NCBI GenBank assembly: GCA_019232795.1
Contig: JAFANH010000074.1
Coordinates: 1 to 59,752, forward strand
Length of the DNA: 59,752 nucleotides
Reading direction: 5' to 3'
Source of the DNA: Burkholderiaceae bacterium
Lineage (GTDB): Bacteria; Pseudomonadota; Gammaproteobacteria; Burkholderiales; Burkholderiaceae_D
In this document: piece after piece, positions 46,318-55,575 of the stretch
How the letters are laid out: every line of letters begins with the position of its first letter
Position numbering within the stretch: the first letter of the stretch is position 1
Notes under the pieces: model-generated
What the model was told of the DNA's origin: nothing
Database searches by the model: none
The model's input: only the letters and a program-made list of their open reading frames with translations
Position numbers and translations under genes: made by a program

Positions 46318-48127
46318 CGAGCGACACAACTTACGCTTCCGTAGCAGGTTAAGCCATTAGGTGGAATTGATTTTGATGGTTTATTCGTCGCAGTCAAATG
46401 TATGATGAATGCCACTAAACCATTTTTCTAACAATCACAATGCATTTAATTCCTTCTGGACTAAACGTATGACATCAAATATAAACGCGTTGCGGCAGAA
46501 ATTGGAGCATGATAAAAGTGATCGGGAATCGTGGCTCGCTCTTGGTGAGCTGCTAACGGAGAAAAATGAGGATACGGAAGCACTGGCCTGTTTTCGCGCC
46601 GCACAAAACCTGGGAGAGAATAGCCTCGTTCTACATCGATCAATGGGAGACATTTTGCTCGATGGCGGCCAGCCGCAAGAAGCACTGACGTGCTACCAGC
46701 GCGCACGCGAAATCAAGCCGCAGAGCGCCCCGACCCTGGCCCTGATTGGCGAAGCACTGTGCGCATTGAGGCGTCCAAACGAAGCCATTTCCTATTTCCG
46801 TAAAGCGCTCGATATCGATCCCGGCATGAGTCCGGCCCTATGGAGCCTTGCATCGGCCTATCTCATGACGGGCGATTACGCGACCGGTTTGGCGCTGTAT
46901 GAGCGGCGCTTTGAATTCGATTCGCGCGAATTTCTCGCCGCGCTCGGTATTTTGCCCACACGGGAATATTTTGCTGCCATTCCAGCATGGGATGGTTCCG
47001 ATCTTGCCGGACGCGTGATTGCAGTCTGGACCGAACAAGGCATGGGCGACATGATCATGATGATGCGTTATCTGCCCTTGTTGAAGCAGAAGGGCGCGCG
47101 TAGCGTCACGGTATTTTGCCATGACGCATTGTTGCAGATCATCCGGCCTTTGGTGGATCGCGCGATCAGCTTGCGAGAAGTGTCCCTCGCCGGCGTCGAC
47201 ATACAATGCTCGGCAATGAGCCTGCCCTACTTGTTTGCCTCCCGCGTCGACACGGTTCCCAACGCAATCCCCTACCTGCAGGTCGATTCCAGCAAGACCG
47301 AAGCCTGGAGGGCTCGGCTTGGCAAGGACCGAAGCTTGAAAGTCGGGCTGGTTTGGGCAGGCAATAAGACCATGCGAAAGGACTATCTGCGCAGTGTTCC
47401 GCTGGCGGTCATGGAGCCATTGCTGAAAACGCCCGGCGTTCACTTTATCAGCCTGCAGATCGGCGCTTCGGCGGAAATTGCAACCAGCGGCATGAAGATC
47501 ACCGACTGGATGCAAGAAGTCCGCGACTATGCCGATACGGCCGCCTTGATTGCCAATCTCGACCTGGTTATCTCGGTCGACACCGCCGTCGCCCATTTAG
47601 CCGGCGCACTTGGCGTGCCGGTCTGGTTATTGAACCGCTTTGAAAGTGAATGGCGCTGGCTGGCAGAAGGCAGGCATTCGCCATGGTATCCGCGCACGCG
47701 AATTTTCCGTCAAGCGTCCTTGCACCACTGGCAGCCCGTGGTGGCGAGCGTGGCACGGGAACTGCAACAATTGGTCGAACAGAGAGGAAGCCGGCGAAGC
47801 GAAGGAAATTCAGGCCTGTTGGGGAAATTGGCCGGAATTTTCAAGACCGAGCGTGGCCAAAAAAAGCTTTCCAGCTAAAGTTGTTTGTCGCGCCAAAATT
47901 TTCGTGAATCAGTATCAAGATCGGTGTGGCGCCACTGCCCCGAACGGGCAGCCGCCGTTTGGCGCAAATAGAGAGTTGCCGGGACATTGGGTAAAACGCC
48001 GCTTCGCTTGTAATAAATATAGAGGCGGTTAGAATTGTCTCAATTACTTATAAGATTTGTCTCAGTAACTATGGCAAAAACACTGCTGATTTAATTGAAT
48101 TGTCTCAGTTACTATTGAATCTTCACA
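46149..48127. mobile_element. remnant of a second element with right end only
   Basis: The segment lies between the inner right end and the distal right end (48127, again followed by TGTAG at 48128-48132). It carries the antitoxin remnant and a TPR/glycosyltransferase-like gene but no left end next to 46148. It is best read as an older insertion at the same site whose left end was lost. 47879-48033 contains no gene that I can recognise. Confidence 0.55.
46469..47878 (+). CDS. tetratricopeptide-repeat protein with glycosyltransferase-like domain
   Basis: This 469-residue protein has residues about 15-165 as TPR units (ESWLALGELLTEKNEDTEALACFRAAQNL, LHRSMGDILLDGGQPQEALTCYQRAREIKP, APTLALIGEALCALRRPNEAISYFRKALDIDP). 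After these, a GT-B-like domain shows VWTEQGMGDMIMMMRYLPLL, KVGLVWAGN, RSVPLAVMEPLL, FISLQIGA, and DLVISVDTAVAHLAGALGVPVWLL. Such proteins glycosylate or modify surface polymers or proteins. ATG 46469 (MTSNINALRQ) is preferred; ATG 46409 adds 20 residues. It lies between two transposon right ends, so it is probably cargo. Confidence 0.8.
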   Translation: MTSNINALRQKLEHDKSDRESWLALGELLTEKNEDTEALACFRAAQNLGENSLVLHRSMGDILLDGGQPQEALTCYQRAREIKPQSAPTLALIGEALCALRRPNEAISYFRKALDIDPGMSPALWSLASAYLMTGDYATGLALYERRFEFDSREFLAALGILPTREYFAAIPAWDGSDLAGRVIAVWTEQGMGDMIMMMRYLPLLKQKGARSVTVFCHDALLQIIRPLVDRAISLREVSLAGVDIQCSAMSLPYLFASRVDTVPNAIPYLQVDSSKTEAWRARLGKDRSLKVGLVWAGNKTMRKDYLRSVPLAVMEPLLKTPGVHFISLQIGASAEIATSGMKITDWMQEVRDYADTAALIANLDLVISVDTAVAHLAGALGVPVWLLNRFESEWRWLAEGRHSPWYPRTRIFRQASLHHWQPVVASVARELQQLVEQRGSRRSEGNSGLLGKLAGIFKTERGQKKLSS

Positions 48128-48132
48128 TGTAG
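48034..48132 (-). repeat. transposon right end (distal copy) with TGTAG flank
   Basis: Inverse motif copies at 48034 (attgtctcaattactt), 48056 (tttgtctcagtaacta) and 48099 (attgtctcagttacta) precede the tip cttcaca ending at 48127. TGTAG follows at 48128-48132, rejoining the chromosomal sequence. The spacing is 22 and then 43 bp, like the inner right end. Confidence 0.83.
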
Positions 48133-48286
48133 TTATACGGCGGCAAAAGCAGTCTGCGATTACCGATGATTGCCTGGTCCGTATCAACGAGAATGCTTCC
48201 ATTCGAAATTAAAAGACTTGGGCCTTGCCCAAGTGTAGTTGAGGTTATTCGATAGATTCTGCGAATTAACAACAATGGGAGGGAGG
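48133..48286. other. leader region of the SPFH gene with a perfect hairpin
   Basis: Chromosomal sequence resumes here. A perfect 8-bp inverted repeat acttgggc-ctt-gcccaagt spans 48216-48234. It is followed by CTTTT only when read leftward, so it could stop transcription entering the element. No other feature is seen. Confidence 0.45.
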
Positions 48287-49195
48287 ATGGAAAGCATCAT
48301 GAAACCCGGCGCCAAAATATTGATCGCCTTTGCCGGTCTGCTGATCGTGTTGTATGGGCTGTCCTCCTTCGTCTTCACCTGGAAAATCGTCCCGCCCGGT
48401 TACACGGGCATCAAGGTCAACCGCCTGGTGGCGCAAGGCATCAAGCACGAAGATACCGTGACCGGCTTCGTGTTCTACAACCCGGTGCAGACGCAGATCG
48501 TGATCTATCCGACCTTCGTGCAGCGCGTGGTGTGGACGCACGACACTCACGAAGGCAATCCGGTCAACGAGGAATTGAGTTTCAATACCAAGGACTCAGT
48601 GCCGGTCAATCTCGACGTCGCGGTCAGCTATGGCCTGGACGCCAACCAGGTCCCGGCCTTCTATACGACCTTCCGCGCCGATCGCATCGAGACCTTCACG
48701 CACGGCTTCCTGCGCGACGCGGCGCGCAATGTAGTGGTGGCGATCGGTTCCGAATATACCTTCGACGACGTCAACGGGCCGAAGAAGGAAGAATTCCTCG
48801 ACCGTATTGCCAAGGAACTCGACAGGCGTGTCGGCATATATGGTGTGGGCATACGCCAGTTCGGCCTGGTCGGCTCGTTGCGTCCGCCCCAATCCCTGCT
48901 CGACGCGGTCAGCGCCAAGACCAAGGCGGTCCAGGATGCGATCCGCACCGAAAACGAAGTGCGGTCGGCGCAAGCCGAAGCGAAGAAACGCGTGGCCATT
49001 GCCGAAGGTGAAGCAGCAGCCAACCGTGCCCTGGTCGAATCGCTCGACCCCAAGCTGTTCGAGTGGGAGCGTCTGCGCTTGCAGAAGGACGCGATCGCCA
49101 AGTGGAATGGTGTGGCGCCGAGTGTCATGGGTGGCGGCAACGGCGGCGCGATGCTGTTCAATATCCCGGTGCAGAGCGCACAAAGTGGCAAATAG
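48287..49195 (+). CDS. SPFH/prohibitin-domain membrane protein
   Basis: This 302-residue protein has one N-terminal membrane helix (ILIAFAGLLIVLYGLSSFVF), an SPFH domain (PPGYTGIKVNRL... to about residue 200), and a helical C-terminal part. That part is rich in Ala/Glu (ENEVRSAQAEAKKRVAIAEGEAAANRALVESL) and forms a coiled coil for oligomer rings. Proteins of this family organise membrane microdomains or regulate FtsH-type proteases; no partner is adjacent. ATG 48287 follows ggagggagg closely; ATG 48299 is an alternative. The stop lies in a 10-bp tandem repeat. Confidence 0.85.
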   Translation: MESIMKPGAKILIAFAGLLIVLYGLSSFVFTWKIVPPGYTGIKVNRLVAQGIKHEDTVTGFVFYNPVQTQIVIYPTFVQRVVWTHDTHEGNPVNEELSFNTKDSVPVNLDVAVSYGLDANQVPAFYTTFRADRIETFTHGFLRDAARNVVVAIGSEYTFDDVNGPKKEEFLDRIAKELDRRVGIYGVGIRQFGLVGSLRPPQSLLDAVSAKTKAVQDAIRTENEVRSAQAEAKKRVAIAEGEAAANRALVESLDPKLFEWERLRLQKDAIAKWNGVAPSVMGGGNGGAMLFNIPVQSAQSGK

Positions 49196-49215
49196 CGGCA
49201 AATAGTGGCAAATAG
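49186..49215. repeat. three 10-bp tandem repeats at the SPFH stop
   Basis: Three consecutive copies of [T/C]GGCAAATAG. The first contains the SPFH stop codon. Because the unit is not a multiple of three, gain or loss of copies would not alter the first stop. Confidence 0.75.
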
Positions 49216-49332
49216 CGTCGATCGGGTAAAATCGGTCGGCTTGCCACGAGCCAGCGCAAAAAAAGCGCTTATCGACCTGTATGGGGCAACGCCAGCCAGG
49301 TTGAAGCATGAATAACAATTAGGGACAACACA

Positions 49333-51558
49333 ATGCGCCTTTTCCTGTTTCTTCTTCTTTCTCTCGCCAGTATGTCTTCCTTCGCCGACCGCTTGACCAT
49401 AGAACGCCTGCATAGCGATCCGGCCCTGTCCGGCCCTGGCTTGCGCGACCTGAAAATGTCGCCGGATGGCGCGCGCGTGACTTTCCTGCGCGGACGCGAC
49501 GACGACCAGTTCCAGTTCGACCTGTGGGAATACAACCTGCATGACAAGGCCATGCGCCGGCTGCTCGATTCCAAGCTGCTGGTGCCGGAAGAAAACATCT
49601 CGGACGCCGAGAAGGCGCGCCGCGAACGCGAACGCACCGCGCTTTTCCACGGCATTTCGGACTACAACTGGTCGCCGGACGGCAAACGCCTGCTGGTGTC
49701 GCTGGCCGGCGGTTTGTATCTGGCCGATGTGGCGCACCCCGAGCAGGCCAAGCGTATTGTCAGTGGCGACGTGATCGATCCGAAGATTTCGCCCAAGGGC
49801 CATTTCGTTTCCTTCGTGCGTGACCAGAACCTGTTCGTGGTTGACCTGGCCGACGGCAAGGAAAAGCAGTTGACGGCCGACGGCGGCGGCACCATCCACA
49901 ATGCCGAGGCGGAATTCGTGGCTCAGGAAGAAATGGCGCAGAGCAGCGGCTACTGGTGGGCGCCCGACGACAGTGCCATTGCCTTCAAGCATTTCGACGA
50001 AGCGCCGGTGCCGGTGGCGCGCCGTTTTGAAATCTATGCAACCCGCACCGAAGTGGTCGAGCAGCGCTACCCGGCAGCTGGCGACCCTAACGTGTTAGTG
50101 GGGCTGTCTATCGTGGCGCCGACCGGCGGCGCGATCAAGAACGTCGATCTTGGTGCAGACAAGGACATTTACCTGGTGCGCGCCGACTGGAGCGCCGACG
50201 GCCATCAATTGCTGTACCAGCGCCAGACGCGTGACCAAAAGAAGCTTGATCTGGTGGCCGTTGACGCTGCCACGCTGACACAGCGCACCCTGATCACCGA
50301 AACCTCACAGACCTGGGTGCACGTCGGCGACCATCCGAATTTCCTGAGCAAGAGCAAGACCTTCATCTGGCCTTCGGATCGCAGCGGCAACCGTCACCTG
50401 TACCTGTACGACCTCGACGGCCACTTGCTGCATACCCTGTCAAAGGGCGAATGGCGCGTCGACAACGTGCTGGCCGTCGACGAAAAGGCCGGGCGCGTCT
50501 ATGTGGCCTCGAACCGTGACGCCGCGATCGACAAGCAAGTCTATGCCCTGGCGCTGGACGGCAGCACGGCCGACAAGCCGCTGCGCGTGACCCAGGCCGA
50601 CGGCTGGCACGATGCGCACTTTTCAGATCATGGCGAAGCTTTCATCGATACCTGGTCCGACTCCGATACGCCGCCGCAAGTGAGCTTGCGTAAGGCAGAT
50701 GGTTCGCTGATCACCTGGCTCGAGCACAACGAACTGAATGCCGCGCATCCCTATGCACCGTTCAGGGCAATGCACGTGCAGACCGAATTCGGTGTGCTGA
50801 AAGCCAACGACGGCCAGGACATGCATTACGCGCTGATGAAGCCGCACAATTTCGATGCTAGCAAGCGCTATCCGGTGTTTGTCTACGTCTATGGCGGACC
50901 GGGTGCGCAAGAAGTGACGCGCCAATGGAGCGGACGCAACCTGTTCTTCGAGTACATGGCGCAGCAGGGTTACGTCGTGTTCCGCCTCGACAATCGCGGC
51001 TCGACGCGCCGTGAGCGCCGTTTCACCGACGTGATCTACCAGGACCTGGGCAAGCATGAAGTCGAAGACCAGTTGACCGGCATCGATTGGCTGGCCAAGC
51101 AAAGCTTCGTCGATCCCAAGCGCATCGGCGTGTTCGGCTGGAGCTACGGCGGCTTTATGACGCTGCGCTTGCTGGAAGCCGGCTCGGACCGCATCGCGCT
51201 CGGCGCGGCGGTGGCGCCGGTGACGGACTGGGCCTTGTATGACACGCATTACACGGAGCGCTATATGACGCGTCCCAAGGACAATGCCGACGGTTACAAG
51301 GACAGCAGCGTGCTGACCCACCTGGACGGTTTGAAGTCGCCGTTATTGCTGGTGCACGGCATGGCTGACGACAATGTGTTGTTCGTCAATTCGACGCGTT
51401 TGATGAGCGAACTCGAAGATCGCGGCGTCCTGTTCGACTTGATGACTTATCCGGGTGCGAAGCATGGCTTGTCGAAGAAATCGAGCCAGATTCATGTGTA
51501 CAAGACTATTGAGCGCTTCTTCGATAGCCATTTTGGGGTGGGGGAGGTGGCGAAGTAG
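49333..51558 (+). CDS. dipeptidyl peptidase IV-type S9 serine peptidase
   Basis: This 741-residue exported peptidase has a signal peptide (MRLFLFLLLSLASMSSFA). The N-terminal beta-propeller (about 30-500) includes the S9B motif AEAEFVAQEEM that binds the substrate N-terminus. The C-terminal alpha/beta hydrolase carries GWSYGG (Ser604), ADDN (Asp679/680) and KHG (His711). It probably removes X-Pro dipeptides in the periplasm. It appears monocistronic, and a palindromic repeat follows it. Confidence 0.93.
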   Translation: MRLFLFLLLSLASMSSFADRLTIERLHSDPALSGPGLRDLKMSPDGARVTFLRGRDDDQFQFDLWEYNLHDKAMRRLLDSKLLVPEENISDAEKARRERERTALFHGISDYNWSPDGKRLLVSLAGGLYLADVAHPEQAKRIVSGDVIDPKISPKGHFVSFVRDQNLFVVDLADGKEKQLTADGGGTIHNAEAEFVAQEEMAQSSGYWWAPDDSAIAFKHFDEAPVPVARRFEIYATRTEVVEQRYPAAGDPNVLVGLSIVAPTGGAIKNVDLGADKDIYLVRADWSADGHQLLYQRQTRDQKKLDLVAVDAATLTQRTLITETSQTWVHVGDHPNFLSKSKTFIWPSDRSGNRHLYLYDLDGHLLHTLSKGEWRVDNVLAVDEKAGRVYVASNRDAAIDKQVYALALDGSTADKPLRVTQADGWHDAHFSDHGEAFIDTWSDSDTPPQVSLRKADGSLITWLEHNELNAAHPYAPFRAMHVQTEFGVLKANDGQDMHYALMKPHNFDASKRYPVFVYVYGGPGAQEVTRQWSGRNLFFEYMAQQGYVVFRLDNRGSTRRERRFTDVIYQDLGKHEVEDQLTGIDWLAKQSFVDPKRIGVFGWSYGGFMTLRLLEAGSDRIALGAAVAPVTDWALYDTHYTERYMTRPKDNADGYKDSSVLTHLDGLKSPLLLVHGMADDNVLFVNSTRLMSELEDRGVLFDLMTYPGAKHGLSKKSSQIHVYKTIERFFDSHFGVGEVAK

Positions 51559-51635
51559 CCTAGTTGGCCGGTGATTGGGGTCTGTGATTCAGCCGGAAAA
51601 TGCGGGACACGCTCTACGACAAACATTATGTCTTT

Positions 51636-51752
51636 CCCCGTCATTCCCGCGTAGACGGGAGGCCGCCCCGCGGGAATCCATAGGGCGGTTGCCATATCTA
51701 CCTCACTATGGGTCACCGCGGGGCGGCCGATCCGATTCGCGAGGACGCCGGG
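51636..51752. repeat. dispersed palindromic repeat, CGTCGTCCTCGCG family, copy 2
   Basis: The left arm ccccgtcattcccgcg and right arm cgcgaggacgccggg enclose two facing modules. The right module (CTATGGGTCACCGCGGGGCGG then CCGATCCGATTCGCGAGGAC) is nearly the reverse complement of the left half of copy 1 at 31775. It lies between the convergent peptidase and ubiX genes; the rest of the 250-bp gap shows nothing. Confidence 0.75.
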
Positions 51753-51809
51753 AAACTACATGGCGTAAGGCCTACGAAGGCTCCCGCATCCGAGCGGAGG
51801 TGTCTTTGC

Positions 51810-52409
51810 TTAGTCTTTCATCCCATTCCAGCGCGGCGCCAATTGATGCGGCAGTGCGAACAAATCGAGCACCCGCCCCACGGTGTGATCGACCATCTCC
51901 TCTATGCTTTGCGGGCGGTGATAGAAGGCTGGCAAAGGCGGGAAGATAATGCCGCCCATCTCGGTGACGGCCGTCATATTGCGCAAATGCGCAAGGTTGA
52001 GCGGGGTTTCGCGCACCAGCAGCACCAGGCGGCGGCGCTCTTTCAATACCACGTCGGCGGCGCGCGCGATCAGGTTGTCCGAGAGGCCGTGCGCGATCGA
52101 GGCCAGCGTCTTCATCGAGCACGGGGCTACGATCATACCTGCCGATTGGAAGGAACCGCTGGCCAGCGCCGCGCCGATGTCGCGCACATTGTAGGTATGG
52201 TGGGCCAGCGCTTCGACGTGCTTGCGGCTCATGTCGAGTTCCTGGTGCAGGCTCAATACGCCGGCGTCGGAAACGACCAGGTGGGTTTCAACGCCGGCGA
52301 TGGCGTTGAGGGCGCGCAGCACATGCACGCCATAGATGGCGCCGGTCGCGCCGGTGATGGCGACGACGATGCGCTGCGGAGCTCCGGCGTTTGCGTCCGC
52401 GGCGCTCAC
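51810..52409 (-). CDS. ubiX: flavin prenyltransferase UbiX
   Basis: This 199-residue flavoprotein makes the prenylated FMN cofactor of UbiD decarboxylase, needed for ubiquinone synthesis. IVVAITGATGAIYGVHVLRAL binds FMN, IVAPCSMKTLASIAHGLSDNLIARAADV and RRLVLLVRETPLNLAHLRNM are conserved, and the C-terminal FYHRPQSIEEMVDHTVGRVLD is typical. It is 4 bp downstream of grxD and likely in one transcript with it. Confidence 0.95.
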   Translation of the reverse strand: MSAADANAGAPQRIVVAITGATGAIYGVHVLRALNAIAGVETHLVVSDAGVLSLHQELDMSRKHVEALAHHTYNVRDIGAALASGSFQSAGMIVAPCSMKTLASIAHGLSDNLIARAADVVLKERRRLVLLVRETPLNLAHLRNMTAVTEMGGIIFPPLPAFYHRPQSIEEMVDHTVGRVLDLFALPHQLAPRWNGMKD

Positions 52410-52413
52410 AGAC

Positions 52414-52725
52414 TTATCCGCGCAGCAGGGTTTGCAATTCGCCGGATTCGAACATCTCGCCCATAATGTCGGAGCCGCCGACGAACTCGCCCTTCACATA
52501 TAGTTGCGGGATGGTCGGCCAGTTTGAATATTCCTTGATACCCTGACGCACATCGGCATCGTCCAGCACGTTGACCGTCACCAGGTTTTCCACACCGCTG
52601 GCTTTCAGCAATTGCACCGCACGGCCGGAAAAGCCGCATTGCGGGAACTGGGCCGTGCCCTTCATGAACAGGACGACCGGGTTGTTGGTCACGGTTTCTT
52701 TGATCCAGGTTTGTACGTCGCTCAT
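52414..52725 (-). CDS. grxD: monothiol glutaredoxin GrxD (Grx4)
   Basis: This 103-residue CGFS-type glutaredoxin (Cys30 in QCGFSGRAV) binds and passes [2Fe-2S] clusters with glutathione. [31 protein letters not shown] and the acidic C-terminus are standard. Start 52725 ([10 protein letters not shown]) preferred over a longer frame. The glutathione it needs is made by gshAB at the other end of the window. Confidence 0.95.
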   Translation of the reverse strand: MSDVQTWIKETVTNNPVVLFMKGTAQFPQCGFSGRAVQLLKASGVENLVTVNVLDDADVRQGIKEYSNWPTIPQLYVKGEFVGGSDIMGEMFESGELQTLLRG

Positions 52726-52755
52726 TGTTGCTGCCTCTGAATGGTTAATGCGGTC

Positions 52756-52761
52756 ATTATA
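52756..52761 (-). promoter_or_regulatory. candidate -10 box for grxD-ubiX
   Basis: Reads TATAAT exactly on the minus strand, 30 bp before the grxD start. No convincing -35 box at 16-18 bp spacing. Confidence 0.4.
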
Positions 52762-52795
52762 GGGAAATATCTGCACTTATGCCGCAGTATGAACT

Positions 52796-52834
52796 CCCTC
52801 TCCCCTACCCCTCTCCCACGTTGTGGGAGAGGGG
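52796..52834. repeat. palindromic repeat, CCCCTCTCCC family, second copy
   Basis: A perfect 12-bp stem cccctctcccac / gtgggagagggg with a 3-nt loop (52808-52834) is preceded by ccctctccccta. Same family as 8978-9084. It lies just after the tex stop and may end its transcript before grxD. Confidence 0.75.
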
Positions 52835-52840
52835 AATGTC

Positions 52841-55207
52841 TCAGCGCTTGAGCTTGGCGAAGGCTGCCGCCATGGCGTTGCCAGTTTGCTCTGGTCGCGC
52901 ATTTTGTTGATATTGCGACAAGCGTTTGCCGTCGCTGCGGTCGGCGCGCTGGGCAGGCTTGGAACCGGCGGCCGGGGCGCTGTCGGCCAGACGCATGGTC
53001 AGCGCGATGCGCTTGCGTTTCTCGTCGACTTCCAGCACCTTGACCTTGACTACCTGCCCGGCCTTGACCACAGTATGCGGGTCCTTGACGTAACTATTCG
53101 ACAAGGCCGAGATATGCACCAGGCCATCCTGGTGCACGCCGATGTCGACAAAGGCGCCGAAAGCGGCGACGTTGGTGACCACGCCTTCCAGGATCATGTC
53201 CGGGCGCAAATCCTTGATCTCTTCCACGCCTTCCTTGAAGGTTGCGGTGGTGAACTCGGGACGCGGATCGCGGCCCGGCTTTTCCAGTTCCTTGAGAATG
53301 TCGGAGACGGTCGGTACACCGAACTTGTCGTCGGCGTACTTGGCTGGACTCAGTGTCTTGAGCAGCTTGCCGTCGCCGACCACGCTCTTCACATCCTTCT
53401 TGATGTCGGCCAGGATTTTTTCGACCAGCGGGTAGGACTCCGGGTGCACGGCCGAGGCGTCGAGTGGATTGTCGCCATTCATCACGCGCAGGAAGCCGGC
53501 TGCCTGTTCGAAAGTCTTGTCGCCCAGGCGCGGCACGGCGCGCAAGTCGGCGCGCGTGGCGAACATGCCCTTCATGTCGCGGTGGCTGACGATGCTTTGC
53601 GCGACACTGGCATTCAAGCCCGATACGCGCGCCAGCAGCGGCGCCGAAGCAGTGTTGACGTCGACGCCGACAGCGTTGACGCAGTCTTCGACCACGGCGT
53701 CGAGCGAGCGCGCAAGTTGCGTTTGGCTGACGTCGTGCTGGTATTGGCCTACACCGATGGATTTAGGATCGATCTTGACCAGTTCAGCCAGCGGGTCTTG
53801 CAGGCGGCGCGCAATAGAGACTGCGCCGCGCAGCGAGACGTCGAGCTCGGGCAGTTCGCGCGAGGCGTATTCCGAAGCCGAATAGACCGAAGCGCCGGCT
53901 TCCGACACCACGATCTTGGTCAGCTTCAGCTCGGGCTGCTGCTTGATCAAGTCTTGCGCCAGCTTGTCGGTCTCGCGACTGGCGGTGCCGTTGCCGATCG
54001 AGATCAGGGCCACATTGTGCTTCTGTGCAAGCTGCGCCAAAGTGTGCAGCGAGCCGTGCCAATCGTTGCGGGGCTGATGTGGGTAGACGGTGGCGGTGTC
54101 GACCACCTTGCCGGTGGCGTCGACCACGGCCACCTTGACGCCGGTGCGCAGGCCGGGGTCCAGGCCCATGGTAGCGCGCGGGCCGGCCGGCGCCGCCAGC
54201 AGCAAGTCTTTCAGGTTGCGCGCAAAAACGTGGATCGCCTCGATCTCGGCCTTTTCGCGCAAGTTCGTCATGAGTTCCGTTTCCAGATGCATGAACACCT
54301 TGACGCGCCAGGCCCAACGCACGGTATCGGCCAGCCATTTGTCGGCAGCACGGCCCTTGCCGCTGACGCCGAAGCGTGCCGCGATGCGGGCTTCGCAAGG
54401 GTTGTGCGGCGCATCCCATTTCGGCTTTTCTTCTTCGCTGTCGAGCCGCAAGACGACGGTCAGCATCTCTTCGCGCCGGCCGCGGAACAGCGCCAAGGCG
54501 CGGTGCGAAGGAATGTTGGCGAGCGGTTCGGAATAGTCGAAGTAGTCGGCGAATTTTTCGCCCGCATCCTGCTTGCCTTCGATGACTTTCGATTCCACCA
54601 CGCCGTGCTCGTTCAGGTACTCGCGCAGCGACTGCAACAGAGAGGCGTCTTCGGCGAAGCGTTCCATCAGGATCTGGCGCGCACCGTCGAGCGCAGCCTT
54701 GGTGTCGGCTACGCCGGGGTTGTCGCCGTTCTCGGTACTGAAGGCCGGTTTCAGGTATTTCGCCGCTTCTTCCTCGGGGTTCAAGGTCGGATCGGCCAGC
54801 AAGGCGTCGGCCAGCTCCGTCAATCCGGCTTCGGCGGCAATCTGGGCCTTGGTGCGGCGCTTGGGTTTGTACGGCAGGTACAAGTCTTCGAGACGGGTCT
54901 TGTCTTCGGCGTGCAGGATGGCGTCGAGCAAGGGCGGCGTCATCTTGCCCTGTTCTTCGATCGAGGCGATGACAGCCTTACGGCGCTCTTCCAGTTCCCG
55001 CAGGTAGCGCAGACGCTCTTCCAGCAGACGCAGTTGCACGTCATCGAGACCGCCGGTGGCTTCCTTGCGGTAGCGCGCGATGAAGGGCACGGTGGCGCCT
55101 TCGTCGAGCAGGGCGATGGCGGCAGCGACTTGGTTGGGTTGTGCCGCGAGTTCGGCGGCCAGGCGTTGTTCGATCGAGGGAAGCATGAGGGGTTGTTGTT
55201 GTGTCAA
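52841..55207 (-). CDS. tex: Tex-family transcription accessory protein
   Basis: This 788-residue RNA-binding protein has an N-terminal Tex domain ([39 protein letters not shown]) and a YqgF-like RNase H fold ([17 protein letters not shown], about 325-450). Helix-hairpin-helix repeats follow ([21 protein letters not shown]), with a C-terminal S1 domain (about 650-720, [23 protein letters not shown]). It contacts transcription and RNA turnover machinery. ATG 55186 (MLPSIEQRL) is an alternative start. An 836-codon plus-strand frame over it is antisense only. Confidence 0.95.
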   Translation of the reverse strand: MTQQQPLMLPSIEQRLAAELAAQPNQVAAAIALLDEGATVPFIARYRKEATGGLDDVQLRLLEERLRYLRELEERRKAVIASIEEQGKMTPPLLDAILHAEDKTRLEDLYLPYKPKRRTKAQIAAEAGLTELADALLADPTLNPEEEAAKYLKPAFSTENGDNPGVADTKAALDGARQILMERFAEDASLLQSLREYLNEHGVVESKVIEGKQDAGEKFADYFDYSEPLANIPSHRALALFRGRREEMLTVVLRLDSEEEKPKWDAPHNPCEARIAARFGVSGKGRAADKWLADTVRWAWRVKVFMHLETELMTNLREKAEIEAIHVFARNLKDLLLAAPAGPRATMGLDPGLRTGVKVAVVDATGKVVDTATVYPHQPRNDWHGSLHTLAQLAQKHNVALISIGNGTASRETDKLAQDLIKQQPELKLTKIVVSEAGASVYSASEYASRELPELDVSLRGAVSIARRLQDPLAELVKIDPKSIGVGQYQHDVSQTQLARSLDAVVEDCVNAVGVDVNTASAPLLARVSGLNASVAQSIVSHRDMKGMFATRADLRAVPRLGDKTFEQAAGFLRVMNGDNPLDASAVHPESYPLVEKILADIKKDVKSVVGDGKLLKTLSPAKYADDKFGVPTVSDILKELEKPGRDPRPEFTTATFKEGVEEIKDLRPDMILEGVVTNVAAFGAFVDIGVHQDGLVHISALSNSYVKDPHTVVKAGQVVKVKVLEVDEKRKRIALTMRLADSAPAAGSKPAQRADRSDGKRLSQYQQNARPEQTGNAMAAAFAKLKR

Positions 55208-55350
55208 AAGCAGGGGTATAACAGGTCAGGCGAGATGATACGCAATTTGGGCGCGAGCGTCTGGCTTGAGGGGAGGGAACTAGAAATTTACCAAGATATT
55301 AACCAACGGAAAAATGCGGGTGGATACGCTTGAGTTTGACGTTTCTCTAT

Positions 55351-55500
55351 CCTCGTCGTCCTCGCGAACGCGGGGACCCATAGGGAGGCTCAACAGCGAC
55401 GCAATTGAATGGTGTCTGGGCGGACGTGTGCTGGGTGGTAGCTGCTAGGTGATCTTGGCCACCGGGTTATGGGTGCCCGCGTTCGCGAGGACGACGGGGA
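55351..55500. repeat. dispersed palindromic repeat, CGTCGTCCTCGCG family, copy 3
   Basis: Left arm cgtcgtcctcgcgaacgcgg... (55354-55382) and right arm (55469-55499) are near-perfect inverse copies over about 28 bp, with an unrelated centre of about 86 bp. It fills most of the gap between tex and the GIY-YIG gene. The arms match copy 1 and copy 2 tips; the rest of the gap (55208-55350, 55501-55575) shows no feature. Confidence 0.75.
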
Positions 55501-55575
55501 AGTGAAATGGTTTGCAATGACGCCTTTACCCGCGTTTTGTTGCCTAGCCGGGTGAAAGTGGTTACTCGTGCCATG

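Noticed and set aside
46125..46415. 96-codon minus-strand frame across the inner right end
   Set aside because: It runs through the transposon tip and has no conserved pattern; the neighbouring frame with the VbhA-like pattern is the better explanation.
49250..49272. gcgc-A7-gcgc as a terminator after the SPFH gene
   Set aside because: The stem is only four base pairs and no T-run follows; too weak to call.
52823..55333. 836-codon plus-strand open frame opposite tex
   Set aside because: It is antisense to the well-conserved tex gene; the translation is His/Arg/Gln-rich with no domain, as expected for the complement of GC-rich coding sequence.
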